A stretch of DNA of 13,352 bases, from NCBI GenBank assembly GCA_030426865.1, contig JAUHXN010000045.1:1-13352 (forward strand). Direction: 5' to 3'. Made by a program: the position numbers and the translations under genes. Below are positions 5,757 to 12,691 of the stretch, piece by piece (the stretch's first letter is position 1; each line of letters begins with the position of its first letter). Source of the DNA: a bacterium (lineage in GTDB: Bacteria > Bacteroidota > Ignavibacteria > Kapaibacteriales > UBA2268). The notes below the pieces were generated by a model. That model saw only the letters and a program-made list of their open reading frames with translations, was not told where the DNA came from and did no database searches.

Positions 5757-7154
5757 CTAATTCTTTGCGACTAGTTTATTCGATTTTCTTCTTTTGATGA
5801 AGTAACCGCCTACTATCAATAGTATAAGTAAACCACTTCCTAAGAAAATCATATTTTGGATATTACTTCTTTCGTCTATTCTACTTTTTCTTTTTTCTTT
5901 TTCTCTATCCAAACTATCGGATAATATTTTTTTCTCATATTCTAATTGGACTAATTTTTCTGCAGTTTCTTTGTTGTTTATACTGTCAACTAGAATATTC
6001 GACTTTTCCATATAAGTTAAAGCGGTCTTATCATCTCCCTTTAGCTTGAATGATTTATATAGACAATCGCATGCATCTTTTTCTATCTCTATTGCTCCAA
6101 TCCTATTAGAAATGCTATAACTTTTCTCGCAATTATTAATTGCTTTAGTTATTTGCTTCTGACCTATATGACATCTGCCTATGTTTAGATAACAAGCCGC
6201 AATATCAAAGCTGTGTTCCATTTTTTCATAGGACTTCAAGCTCTCTCCGAAGTACCAAAGTGCTTGCTTGTAATCATTTTGATCCATTGCTAGTTCACCT
6301 AAAGTAAACAACATACTGGCTATTCCTTTGGCATCATTTAATTCGATGTAAATTTTTAGAGATTTGTTATAATTTTCAAGTGCTTCTTTATAATCTTTCA
6401 TTCCAGCTTTTATATAACCTACATTTGCGTATGTATTAGCTAGTTGAAATCTATCATTTGACGTAAGTAATATTTCTAAAGCTTTATTGATATTAACTAG
6501 GGCTTTTTCCATCTCACCCAGATCATACTGAATTAATGCGATATTATGATAGCCACTACCAATAGCTTCTTTATATCCAATTTCTTTAGCAAGTTTAATG
6601 CTTCGTTCATAATATATTATTGCTTGTTTGTTATTTCCCATAAAATCATAAGTGGTACCAATATTGTTATATGATTGTATCATCCCATGCTTATTATCCA
6701 TTTCTTTTAGTATTTCTAAACACTTCTTATTGTATTCCAAAGCCTTATTATAATCACCGAGGTTATTATACATATAAGCAATATTAGTAAGAGAACTAGA
6801 TATTCTTTTTTTATTTTGTAATCTTTCATTAATGACTAAAGCTTTATCCAGATAATCTAAAGCTATTTTATATTTACCTTCATAGGAACTAAGGATAGCA
6901 AAGTTGTTGTATGATTCACTAAGTCCTAAATCGTTCTTTTTCATCTTCGAATAAATATATAGTTCGTCAGTAAGTGATTTTGCTGAGTCAGGATCTGAAT
7001 AAATCAAACTGGTTGAAATATATTTTGCTAGTCCTACTATACGACTAGAGTCAGGTAGTGCTTCGTTCTTCCAAATGGCTAATAGAGAGTCAGCGTTTTT
7101 TGCAGAGGATGATGACGAAACCACTATTAAAAAAAGTATAAGTAGTTTTTTCAT
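5757..7154 (-). CDS. TPR membrane sensor paralogue lacking a cyclase domain (465 aa)
   Basis: This is the promoter-proximal gene of the operon and matches the sensor halves of both cyclases. A signal peptide (about 1-18) is followed by eight TPRs at 40-residue spacing (about 78-391), the shared ACDCLYKSFK motif in the last repeat, a coiled coil ending in LEYEKKILSDSLDREKEKRK, and a membrane helix (434-453). The protein then stops after a basic 12-residue tail, FIKRRKSNKLVAKN. No cyclase sequence follows in any frame in the 61 bp before the next gene, so this is not a simple frameshift of an adjacent domain. It may partner the cyclases through the TPR, coiled-coil or membrane parts and tune them, or it may be a relic that lost its output domain; both ideas are inference. 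A TAnnTTTG box lies about 47 bp upstream. Confidence 0.88.
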   Translation of the reverse strand: MKKLLILFLIVVSSSSSAKNADSLLAIWKNEALPDSSRIVGLAKYISTSLIYSDPDSAKSLTDELYIYSKMKKNDLGLSESYNNFAILSSYEGKYKIALDYLDKALVINERLQNKKRISSSLTNIAYMYNNLGDYNKALEYNKKCLEILKEMDNKHGMIQSYNNIGTTYDFMGNNKQAIIYYERSIKLAKEIGYKEAIGSGYHNIALIQYDLGEMEKALVNINKALEILLTSNDRFQLANTYANVGYIKAGMKDYKEALENYNKSLKIYIELNDAKGIASMLFTLGELAMDQNDYKQALWYFGESLKSYEKMEHSFDIAACYLNIGRCHIGQKQITKAINNCEKSYSISNRIGAIEIEKDACDCLYKSFKLKGDDKTALTYMEKSNILVDSINNKETAEKLVQLEYEKKILSDSLDREKEKRKSRIDERSNIQNMIFLGSGLLILLIVGGYFIKRRKSNKLVAKN

Positions 7155-7200
7155 TTGGATCTTTTTACTGTTGAATAAAGAAAAATAAGAAATATATAGA

Positions 7201-7208
7201 CAAAGATA
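7201..7208 (-). promoter_or_regulatory. -7 promoter box for the TPR/cyclase operon
   Basis: The minus strand reads TATCTTTG, a full match to the Bacteroidota -7 consensus TAnnTTTG. It is 46 bp from the ATG at 7154 and would give a 5' leader of about 40 nt. A clear -33 TTG/TTTG is not seen at the usual distance. It lies between the operon and the phased dyads at 7272-7340, which would fall upstream of the promoter. Confidence 0.45.
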
Positions 7209-7271
7209 ATAAATTTATTGGAAAATATAGAATTAAATTGAATGTACTATATGTTAAGAAAAATGGATTAT

Positions 7272-7340
7272 TTTAACACGAGGGGAATGTCATGTTAAAA
7301 AAAGCCATATATTTAACATGAGTTGATTGTCAAGTTAAAA
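7272..7340. promoter_or_regulatory. four phased TTTAACA half-sites in two tandem dyads
   Basis: Two 29-bp units (7272-7300 and 7312-7340) match at 24 of 29 positions. Each begins with TTTAACA and ends with GTTAAAA in inverted orientation. The half-site centres are about 7275, 7296, 7315 and 7336, spaced 21, 19 and 21 bp, or about two helical turns each. The inner pair forms a perfect 10-bp inverted repeat (7290-7299 with 7312-7321, 12-bp spacer). The block starts 5 bp after the trkH stop and ends 64 bp before the -7 box of the TPR operon. It may be an operator upstream of that promoter, or RNA hairpins ending the trk transcript. No T-run follows the stem, which weakens the terminator reading. 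Confidence 0.5.
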
Positions 7341-7344
7341 TAAA

Positions 7345-8784
7345 CTACTTTTTCCAATAAGATGGCGCTAGTAGTATAATAACTGTCAAGACTTCTAATC
7401 TACCTACAAGCATCAGAAATGACAATAACCACTTAGAGATATCTGGTAAAAATCCGAAATTGTCCGTAGGCCCCGTTAGGTTTAAACCTGGACCTATATT
7501 ATTGACTGCTGTTATTGCAGAACCGATTGCCGTTTCGAAATCTAAACCGAATATAATTAGTAAGTATGTTGAAGCCCCAAGTATAAATACATATAGCACA
7601 AAAAATCCAAGTACATCGTGAATTACTTTGTCATCAATTCTTGAATCTCCTATTTTTATAGGGACAATAGCTCTTGGGTGTAACACTTTTACGAATTGGT
7701 TATATGCGAATTTTAGTAGTAGCATTATTCTTATTACTTTCATTCCCCCAGAAGTCGAACCAGCCATACCTCCTGAAAACATCAGAGCCAATAGTAATAT
7801 TTGTGTTCCTGTTGACCATTGTTCGAAATCGGCCGTTGCAAATCCTGTAGTCGTTACTATAGCTAATACTTGAAACAAGACATCTCTTGCAGCAGGCTCT
7901 ACAGCCCCTTCATAAAGCGAGTAAACATCTGTAAATATAACTACAGAAGATATTATAACCATTGTTACATAAAATTGAAATTCTTTACTCTTGATTACGC
8001 TTTTGAAATCTCCACGTAACCAATGGTAGTGTAAGGAGAAATTGGTACCAGCCACGAACATAAAGAAAATGATAATATATTGTATATATGCTGATTGACC
8101 AGCTATACTGGCATTATAAGTAGAAAAACCACCAGTAGCTAATGTAGCAAATGAATGGTTGAGAGCGTTATAAAAATCCATACCTCCAGTCATCAGTAGT
8201 ACTAATTCCGATGCAGTGAAAAGTAAATAAACTCCCCAAAGTAATTTCGCAGTTTGTGTGATTCTAGGTTTAAGCCTATCTGAAATAGGTCCAGGGGATT
8301 CCGCCTTGAACAAAGACATACCACCGATACCTAAGAAAGGAAGTATGGCAATAGTCAAAACTATAATACCCATACCACCAAACCAATGCGTTATACTTCT
8401 CCAAAGCAATATGCCTTTTGGTAAGGTCTCAATTTCTGATAGAATAGTAGACCCAGTTGTGGTAAAACCTGACATTGATTCGAAGAATGCATCAGCAAAG
8501 GAAGGTATTGCTCCCGAAAGCATATATGGTAAACTTCCAAGCAAAGCCATTATTATCCAACCAAAAGTAACGATTGCGAAGCCGTCTTTAGTCTTTAAAT
8601 CGGTTTTCTTATCATTAGTTAGAAATGCAAGAATACCTATACTAAAACATATAGCTGCTGATATTAGAAATGCTTGAGCGTCACCAGAGCCATAATAATA
8701 ACTAAAGGGCAAAGGCAATAGCATACCTAACCCTAGAAAGATAGATAGAAATGCTAAAACACGTATTACTATTTTATAATTCAT
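7345..8784 (-). CDS. trkH: TrkH-family potassium uptake channel subunit
   Basis: Inner-membrane pore subunit of a Trk/Ktr potassium uptake system. At 479 residues it is close to the usual TrkH length (about 480). Four pore-loop selectivity filter segments are visible, each with the key glycine: SGFTTTGST (105-113), LATGGFST (215-222), VTTTGFAT (310-317) and VNNIGPGL (427-434). Membrane helices surround them. The ITHWFGGMGI motif (131-140) and the GGMAGSTSGGMKVIR segment (338-352) are typical of the family; the latter holds the intramembrane gating loop region. The gene starts 3 bp after trkA stops, so the two are cotranscribed and probably form the complex. The stop is followed after 5 bp by the phased dyads. 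Family assignment is firm; the energy coupling ion is not readable. Confidence 0.95.
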   Translation of the reverse strand: MNYKIVIRVLAFLSIFLGLGMLLPLPFSYYYGSGDAQAFLISAAICFSIGILAFLTNDKKTDLKTKDGFAIVTFGWIIMALLGSLPYMLSGAIPSFADAFFESMSGFTTTGSTILSEIETLPKGILLWRSITHWFGGMGIIVLTIAILPFLGIGGMSLFKAESPGPISDRLKPRITQTAKLLWGVYLLFTASELVLLMTGGMDFYNALNHSFATLATGGFSTYNASIAGQSAYIQYIIIFFMFVAGTNFSLHYHWLRGDFKSVIKSKEFQFYVTMVIISSVVIFTDVYSLYEGAVEPAARDVLFQVLAIVTTTGFATADFEQWSTGTQILLLALMFSGGMAGSTSGGMKVIRIMLLLKFAYNQFVKVLHPRAIVPIKIGDSRIDDKVIHDVLGFFVLYVFILGASTYLLIIFGLDFETAIGSAITAVNNIGPGLNLTGPTDNFGFLPDISKWLLSFLMLVGRLEVLTVIILLAPSYWKK

Positions 8785-8787
8785 TAT

Positions 8788-10128
8788 TTACTCGAAAAGT
8801 GATTCAACACTTGGGAAAGAGTCAGGCAATGAGAAAACTACTACCTTGTCGCCGGCAATTATCTGCGTATTACCTTTAGGGATTATTAGTTCCTCATCTC
8901 TTAGTATAGCTCCTAGTACAGCACCTTTAGGAATTTTTAATTGCATAATAGGTTTGCGAGTTACTTTTGATTTTTCTTTTACTACAAATTCCACAATCTC
9001 AGCGTCTAGTCCAGGGAGTTCTGCAAACTTCGCAATTCCACCACCCTTTATTAACCTTGTAATAGCGTTAACTGTGATTTGTTGCTTGCTTACAACTGCA
9101 TCAAGGTTCAGAGCAGGTGTCAAAGGTAAGTATTCACTTTTCTTAATAAGAGATACAGTTCTTTTCACTCCTATGTGTTGGGCTACTATACTCGTGATTA
9201 TATTCGTTTCATCATCACCAGTGATAGCTATAAATTGATCCATCGAATCTAGACTTTCGGACATAAGCAAATCCAAATTCGAACCGTCACCATGTATTAC
9301 TAACGATTTATTAAGTTTTTCTGCTATGGCTCGAGCTTTTTTCTCATCACTTTCTATTATTTTCATATTTATTTCACCATCTAATTCCATAGCCACGAAA
9401 GTTGCAGTTAGTCCACCACCTATTACTAGTATATTTTCAATTTGTTTTTTAGTTTTACCTAAGTATTCCAAAGCTGTATCTTGGTAATAAGGTGCACAAA
9501 CCATATATATCTGATCACCGGGTAGAAGTATGTCACTACCTTTGGGTACAATTGTGTTTTGCCCACGTTTGATAGCGGTAACTGTCAATGGTGGATTATC
9601 TAGTTCTTTCCCCAAATCCATTAACTTCTTATGTAATAAAGAAGAGCTGCTATCTAATCTAAGGCCAAAGAACTTTAATTTGCCCCCTTCAAATTCAATA
9701 ATATCAGTCGTGTTTGACTGACGTATAAGTCTTACTATTGTATCTGCAGTTTCCTTTTCGGGTTGTAAGAAATGGTCAACACCAAACTCTTCTTTGCTAA
9801 TTACATGATCTTCAAAAAGATATTCGGGGTTTCTTACTCTAGCAATAGTAGTTTTTACACCATGTTTTTTTGCAATTTTACAAGCCAAAATATTTACTTC
9901 ATCATTATCAGTTAGTGCAGCTAATACATCAGCTTTCTCTACTCCTGCATCTTTTAAGATGGAGGAGCTACACCCGTTACCCGTTATTACAAAGGCGTCT
10001 AGGGTGTCAGAGGCAAAATTAGCAAGTGCCTCATTACTTTCTATAAGAGCAATATTGTGCTTTTCTTTCGAAAATCGACGGGCCGATTGATATCCAATAT
10101 CACCTGCACCAATAATAATTATTTCCAT
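8788..10128 (-). CDS. trkA: TrkA, two-module RCK regulator of potassium uptake
   Basis: Cytoplasmic regulatory subunit that binds nucleotides (NAD(H), ATP/ADP) and gates the TrkH pore. The 446 residues form two tandem TrkA_N plus TrkA_C modules, as in classic TrkA of about 458 residues. Module 1 has the Rossmann motif GAGDIG (7-12) with acidic Glu30 ending beta strand 2, then a TrkA_C domain (about 145-222). Module 2 starts at NILVIGGGLTA (232-242) with Glu259 in the matching place, and its TrkA_C domain is about 370-446. In the second motif the third glycine is replaced by Ala, so nucleotide binding there may differ. It is the first gene of the trkA-trkH operon. No consensus -7 box was found for it in the divergent intergenic region. 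Confidence 0.94.
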   Translation of the reverse strand: MEIIIIGAGDIGYQSARRFSKEKHNIALIESNEALANFASDTLDAFVITGNGCSSSILKDAGVEKADVLAALTDNDEVNILACKIAKKHGVKTTIARVRNPEYLFEDHVISKEEFGVDHFLQPEKETADTIVRLIRQSNTTDIIEFEGGKLKFFGLRLDSSSSLLHKKLMDLGKELDNPPLTVTAIKRGQNTIVPKGSDILLPGDQIYMVCAPYYQDTALEYLGKTKKQIENILVIGGGLTATFVAMELDGEINMKIIESDEKKARAIAEKLNKSLVIHGDGSNLDLLMSESLDSMDQFIAITGDDETNIITSIVAQHIGVKRTVSLIKKSEYLPLTPALNLDAVVSKQQITVNAITRLIKGGGIAKFAELPGLDAEIVEFVVKEKSKVTRKPIMQLKIPKGAVLGAILRDEELIIPKGNTQIIAGDKVVVFSLPDSFPSVESLFE

Positions 10129-10306
10129 TTTAAATATTTTTTTTTATATTATGCTTTCCGTAGGATATAATTTAGAATTATTTATTTAGAAAAGAAAAAA
10201 AGGATCCGCTTATAAGTATATTTTTTACTATTTGATATTTGATTAAAATATTCGTAAAATAGAGATTCAAGTTATACACTTTTATTAATTATTTTTAAAA
10301 AAAGTC

Positions 10307-10314
10307 TATATTTG
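10307..10314 (+). promoter_or_regulatory. -7 promoter box for the GldM-like operon
   Basis: The sequence TATATTTG matches the Bacteroidota -7 consensus TAnnTTTG. It would give a 5' leader of about 45 nt before the ATG at 10368. The upstream DNA at the -33 distance is T-rich but has no clean TTG/TTTG. Confidence 0.5.
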
Positions 10315-10350
10315 AAGTGTGTCTGTTTAAATAAAATTTGAAATTTAACA

Positions 10351-10362
10351 TAATTCAAAGGT
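10351..10362 (+). promoter_or_regulatory. leader element with ribosome binding site, shared with the next gene
   Basis: TAATTCAAAGGT ends 5 bp before the ATG at 10368. The identical 12 bases occur at 12673-12684, before the start of the following gene. The AAAGG part is a plausible ribosome binding site, and the AT-rich part upstream fits the S1-type leaders common in Bacteroidota. It supports both start choices. Confidence 0.5.
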
Positions 10363-10367
10363 AAAAT

Positions 10368-12665
10368 ATGTCTAAAGGCGGTGGAGATGGTAAGGTCTAT
10401 TTCGTACTTTATCTAGCGGTAGTATTAGAGCTTCTAATCATTATCGTAGAGAGAGATGAAGCTGAAGAGCACTTACATCAAAAGCAAAAAGAGGCAATGA
10501 AAATTGTCCAGTCTATTCTATCACAACTTCAGTCCGGTTCTGGTACTGAAGGTATTAATACAAGACCTCAAGATGAGATTACTATTCCACCTCCAGGTGT
10601 GAATATCAAGGAGATTTTGGATATTGATATCAAATCTGAAAGAAGGTATATTGTAGAAGTTGGTGTAACCGATGTTAGCGCAAATGCTGGCAGAATGGAA
10701 GGTGAAGCACAAAAAGAATATATGGAAAGACTAGAAAAACTAGTTAGTCTTGCAAATGTAGAAGACCTAGAATATCAAATCTTTTATAATAGTAGTTTAG
10801 AAAGTGGTGCCGTACCTAGATTCCCTGATGATGATTATCTAAGGGATCAGTCAATAGATTTTACTAAATATGATCTAGGTAAAGCTATTATTGACCCAGA
10901 ATCTAACACTGCTTGGGAATTCATTGGTATCCAGAAAATTGAAATGGATCATGAAGCAACTTTCAAGAAATTGGATTTAGCCAATATAAGCAAAGACCTC
11001 ATGCATCCTGTATATAAGAAAGAACGGCTGATAAGAGGTCCTATCCTTGCACCTCCATCTACTCCTAGTGATAGTGTATTCCATTACTCCATACCAGAAA
11101 CAAAACTTGCATCTGGAATCTATGGTGATAGAGGAACTTTAAGTAAAAGAGCATTCGTAGTGAATTTTAACCCTCCAAGTAAAGCTGGTTGGTATAAACT
11201 GCGTTTCGTTTCTAAAACGAATAGAATATTAGGTGTTCGTTCAGACCAAAAAGTAGAAAACTTAGACAAAGAAGCTACTGTTAATATTGGTACTGTACAA
11301 CTAAAAGTAACAGACCTAATAAAAGTAGAAAAAGAATTACAACGTAAACTAGAAAAATATGAAGTTCCTAGCGCTGATGTTCTAACATCTAGTGGTGGTT
11401 TCAGAGCTTTTGACGATGCTATAGATAAATCTAAAACTTTGGCATCTAAAGAAGAAGATGCTGGTGATTTGATTGGAAATATCAGACTATATGGTTATAT
11501 AGTAAAACTATTAACTCCTGGTCAATCGCAAAACTTTAAACAGAATAAAGGTGACATCGAGTTTAATATTCGTGTTATGCTTCCTAAACCTAAGATGGCT
11601 GATCCAGTTATCCAAGTTGCTGAAAATTTCTATAGATTTAATGAAGGTAAAATTAACTTTAGAATGAGTGTTTCTCCTTATCAAGGTGATGCGAATATTG
11701 TAAGGGGTACAGTTCATGATGCTGTTTCTGGTACTTCAAGTCAACCTGTTGCGAATATTACTTTCAGAAAAGCAGGTGAAGCTTCATTGTCTACTGGTGG
11801 TAGTGCAGACTTCATAGCTACTGTAGATAAGGAATTATCAGCTGGTACTAACGGCGGTCCTAGAACTTACAAGATTAAATTAACTCACCAATTGCAAGGT
11901 AAGAGTGATTTAAAAGAACCAACTTTGGTAGTATTCCCAACAAAAGTTGAAGACAAAATTAGAACTTTACAAGCTAAGTTGAGTGCTTTATCAGTATATG
12001 GTGAACAGTTGTTCTTCAACTATGAGCCACCATCTGGTAATAAAATCGCTCCTGAGCAATTCGGTTACTATTTCAAAACTGATGCTGATCCGCAAGACAG
12101 AGGTTTAGTAAATGGTCTTTCGGCTGAAAGAGCAGACAACTTATACTTCTCAGCAGATATGAAAAAGGCATCATTAAGAATTGTATGGACAGATCCAATT
12201 TCGAAAGAAGAAATTGATATCTTCCCTAAATACGAATTCAAGATTTCTCAATCTGAACCAGGTATATCATTACTTAATCAGCAAGTTAGTGCTTCTGTTG
12301 ATGGTGATATGGTAAGAGTCAGAGTGTCAGGTATAAATGTAACTGCTCCTAAGATTGGTAAAGAAGGTAGTACACAAGAAGCAGAGTTATCTTTAACGTT
12401 AGATGCTCCACAAGTAAGAGTACCGGGATTCTCTGTTGTTGGGAAACCATCAATTGTACTTAAAGGTGGTCAAGCACAAATCGACTTTACTCTAAGAGGT
12501 GAAGCGGACGATGATGGTAATATACGTGGAACAGTAGTAATTAGAGGATCTGCAGTAGCAATTAATCCAATAAATGGTGTTCAGTCTAACCCTAGACCGA
12601 TAAACATCAATGTACCGATTAAATCTAAAGCAGAGAAAAACGATAACTTCTATTATGATGAATAA
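10368..12665 (+). CDS. membrane-anchored, beta-rich periplasmic protein with GldM/PorM-like layout (765 aa)
   Basis: I do not recognise this protein with certainty. A short polar N-terminus (MSKGGGDGK) leads into one membrane helix (about 10-27) with a charged Glu21 in its middle. A helical, charged stretch (28-55) and a Pro-rich linker (PQDEITIPPPG) follow, then about 690 residues of probable periplasmic sequence: an alpha/beta part to about 330, then strand-rich Ig-like segments to the end. The C-terminus is acidic (NDNFYYDE). This order of anchor, helical part and stacked beta domains resembles GldM/PorM of the type IX secretion motor, but it is longer (GldM is about 520) and no GldL/PorL-type partner lies upstream. 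The next gene encodes an exported protein with the same leader element, as expected for one operon. The GldM link is inference; an unrelated envelope scaffold is possible. Confidence 0.6.
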   Translation: MSKGGGDGKVYFVLYLAVVLELLIIIVERDEAEEHLHQKQKEAMKIVQSILSQLQSGSGTEGINTRPQDEITIPPPGVNIKEILDIDIKSERRYIVEVGVTDVSANAGRMEGEAQKEYMERLEKLVSLANVEDLEYQIFYNSSLESGAVPRFPDDDYLRDQSIDFTKYDLGKAIIDPESNTAWEFIGIQKIEMDHEATFKKLDLANISKDLMHPVYKKERLIRGPILAPPSTPSDSVFHYSIPETKLASGIYGDRGTLSKRAFVVNFNPPSKAGWYKLRFVSKTNRILGVRSDQKVENLDKEATVNIGTVQLKVTDLIKVEKELQRKLEKYEVPSADVLTSSGGFRAFDDAIDKSKTLASKEEDAGDLIGNIRLYGYIVKLLTPGQSQNFKQNKGDIEFNIRVMLPKPKMADPVIQVAENFYRFNEGKINFRMSVSPYQGDANIVRGTVHDAVSGTSSQPVANITFRKAGEASLSTGGSADFIATVDKELSAGTNGGPRTYKIKLTHQLQGKSDLKEPTLVVFPTKVEDKIRTLQAKLSALSVYGEQLFFNYEPPSGNKIAPEQFGYYFKTDADPQDRGLVNGLSAERADNLYFSADMKKASLRIVWTDPISKEEIDIFPKYEFKISQSEPGISLLNQQVSASVDGDMVRVRVSGINVTAPKIGKEGSTQEAELSLTLDAPQVRVPGFSVVGKPSIVLKGGQAQIDFTLRGEADDDGNIRGTVVIRGSAVAINPINGVQSNPRPININVPIKSKAEKNDNFYYDE

Positions 12666-12672
12666 AAATAAT

Positions 12673-12684
12673 TAATTCAAAGGT
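12673..12684 (+). promoter_or_regulatory. second copy of the leader element, decides the start at 12692
   Basis: TAATTCAAAGGT is identical to 10351-10362 and lies 7 bp before the ATG at 12692. It sits in the 26-bp gap after the previous stop codon. Confidence 0.45.
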
Positions 12685-12691
12685 TAAAATT

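Larger units (their letters stand above)
10129..10367. other. AT-rich divergent intergenic region between trkA and the GldM-like gene
   Basis: No gene is seen. This 239-bp region separates two divergent operons and must hold both promoters. The plus-strand -7 box at 10307-10314 and the leader element at 10351-10362 account for the right side. Nothing clear serves trkA on the left side, apart from long A/T tracts. No strong palindrome or riboswitch-like structure was noticed. Confidence 0.6.

Noticed and set aside
7272..7340. CRISPR array
   Set aside because: There are only two degenerate units 40 bp apart with internal dyad symmetry, a short spacer and no cas genes nearby.
7272..7340. Confident intrinsic terminator for trkH
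   Set aside because: A 10-bp stem exists, but on the minus strand it is followed by mixed sequence, not a T-run, so it is listed only as an alternative reading.
1656..10128. Direct functional coupling of cAMP signalling and Trk potassium uptake because the operons are adjacent
   Set aside because: The operons are separated by the dyad block, have their own promoter evidence on the cyclase side, and no cyclic-nucleotide-binding domain is visible in TrkA or TrkH. Adjacency alone is not enough.
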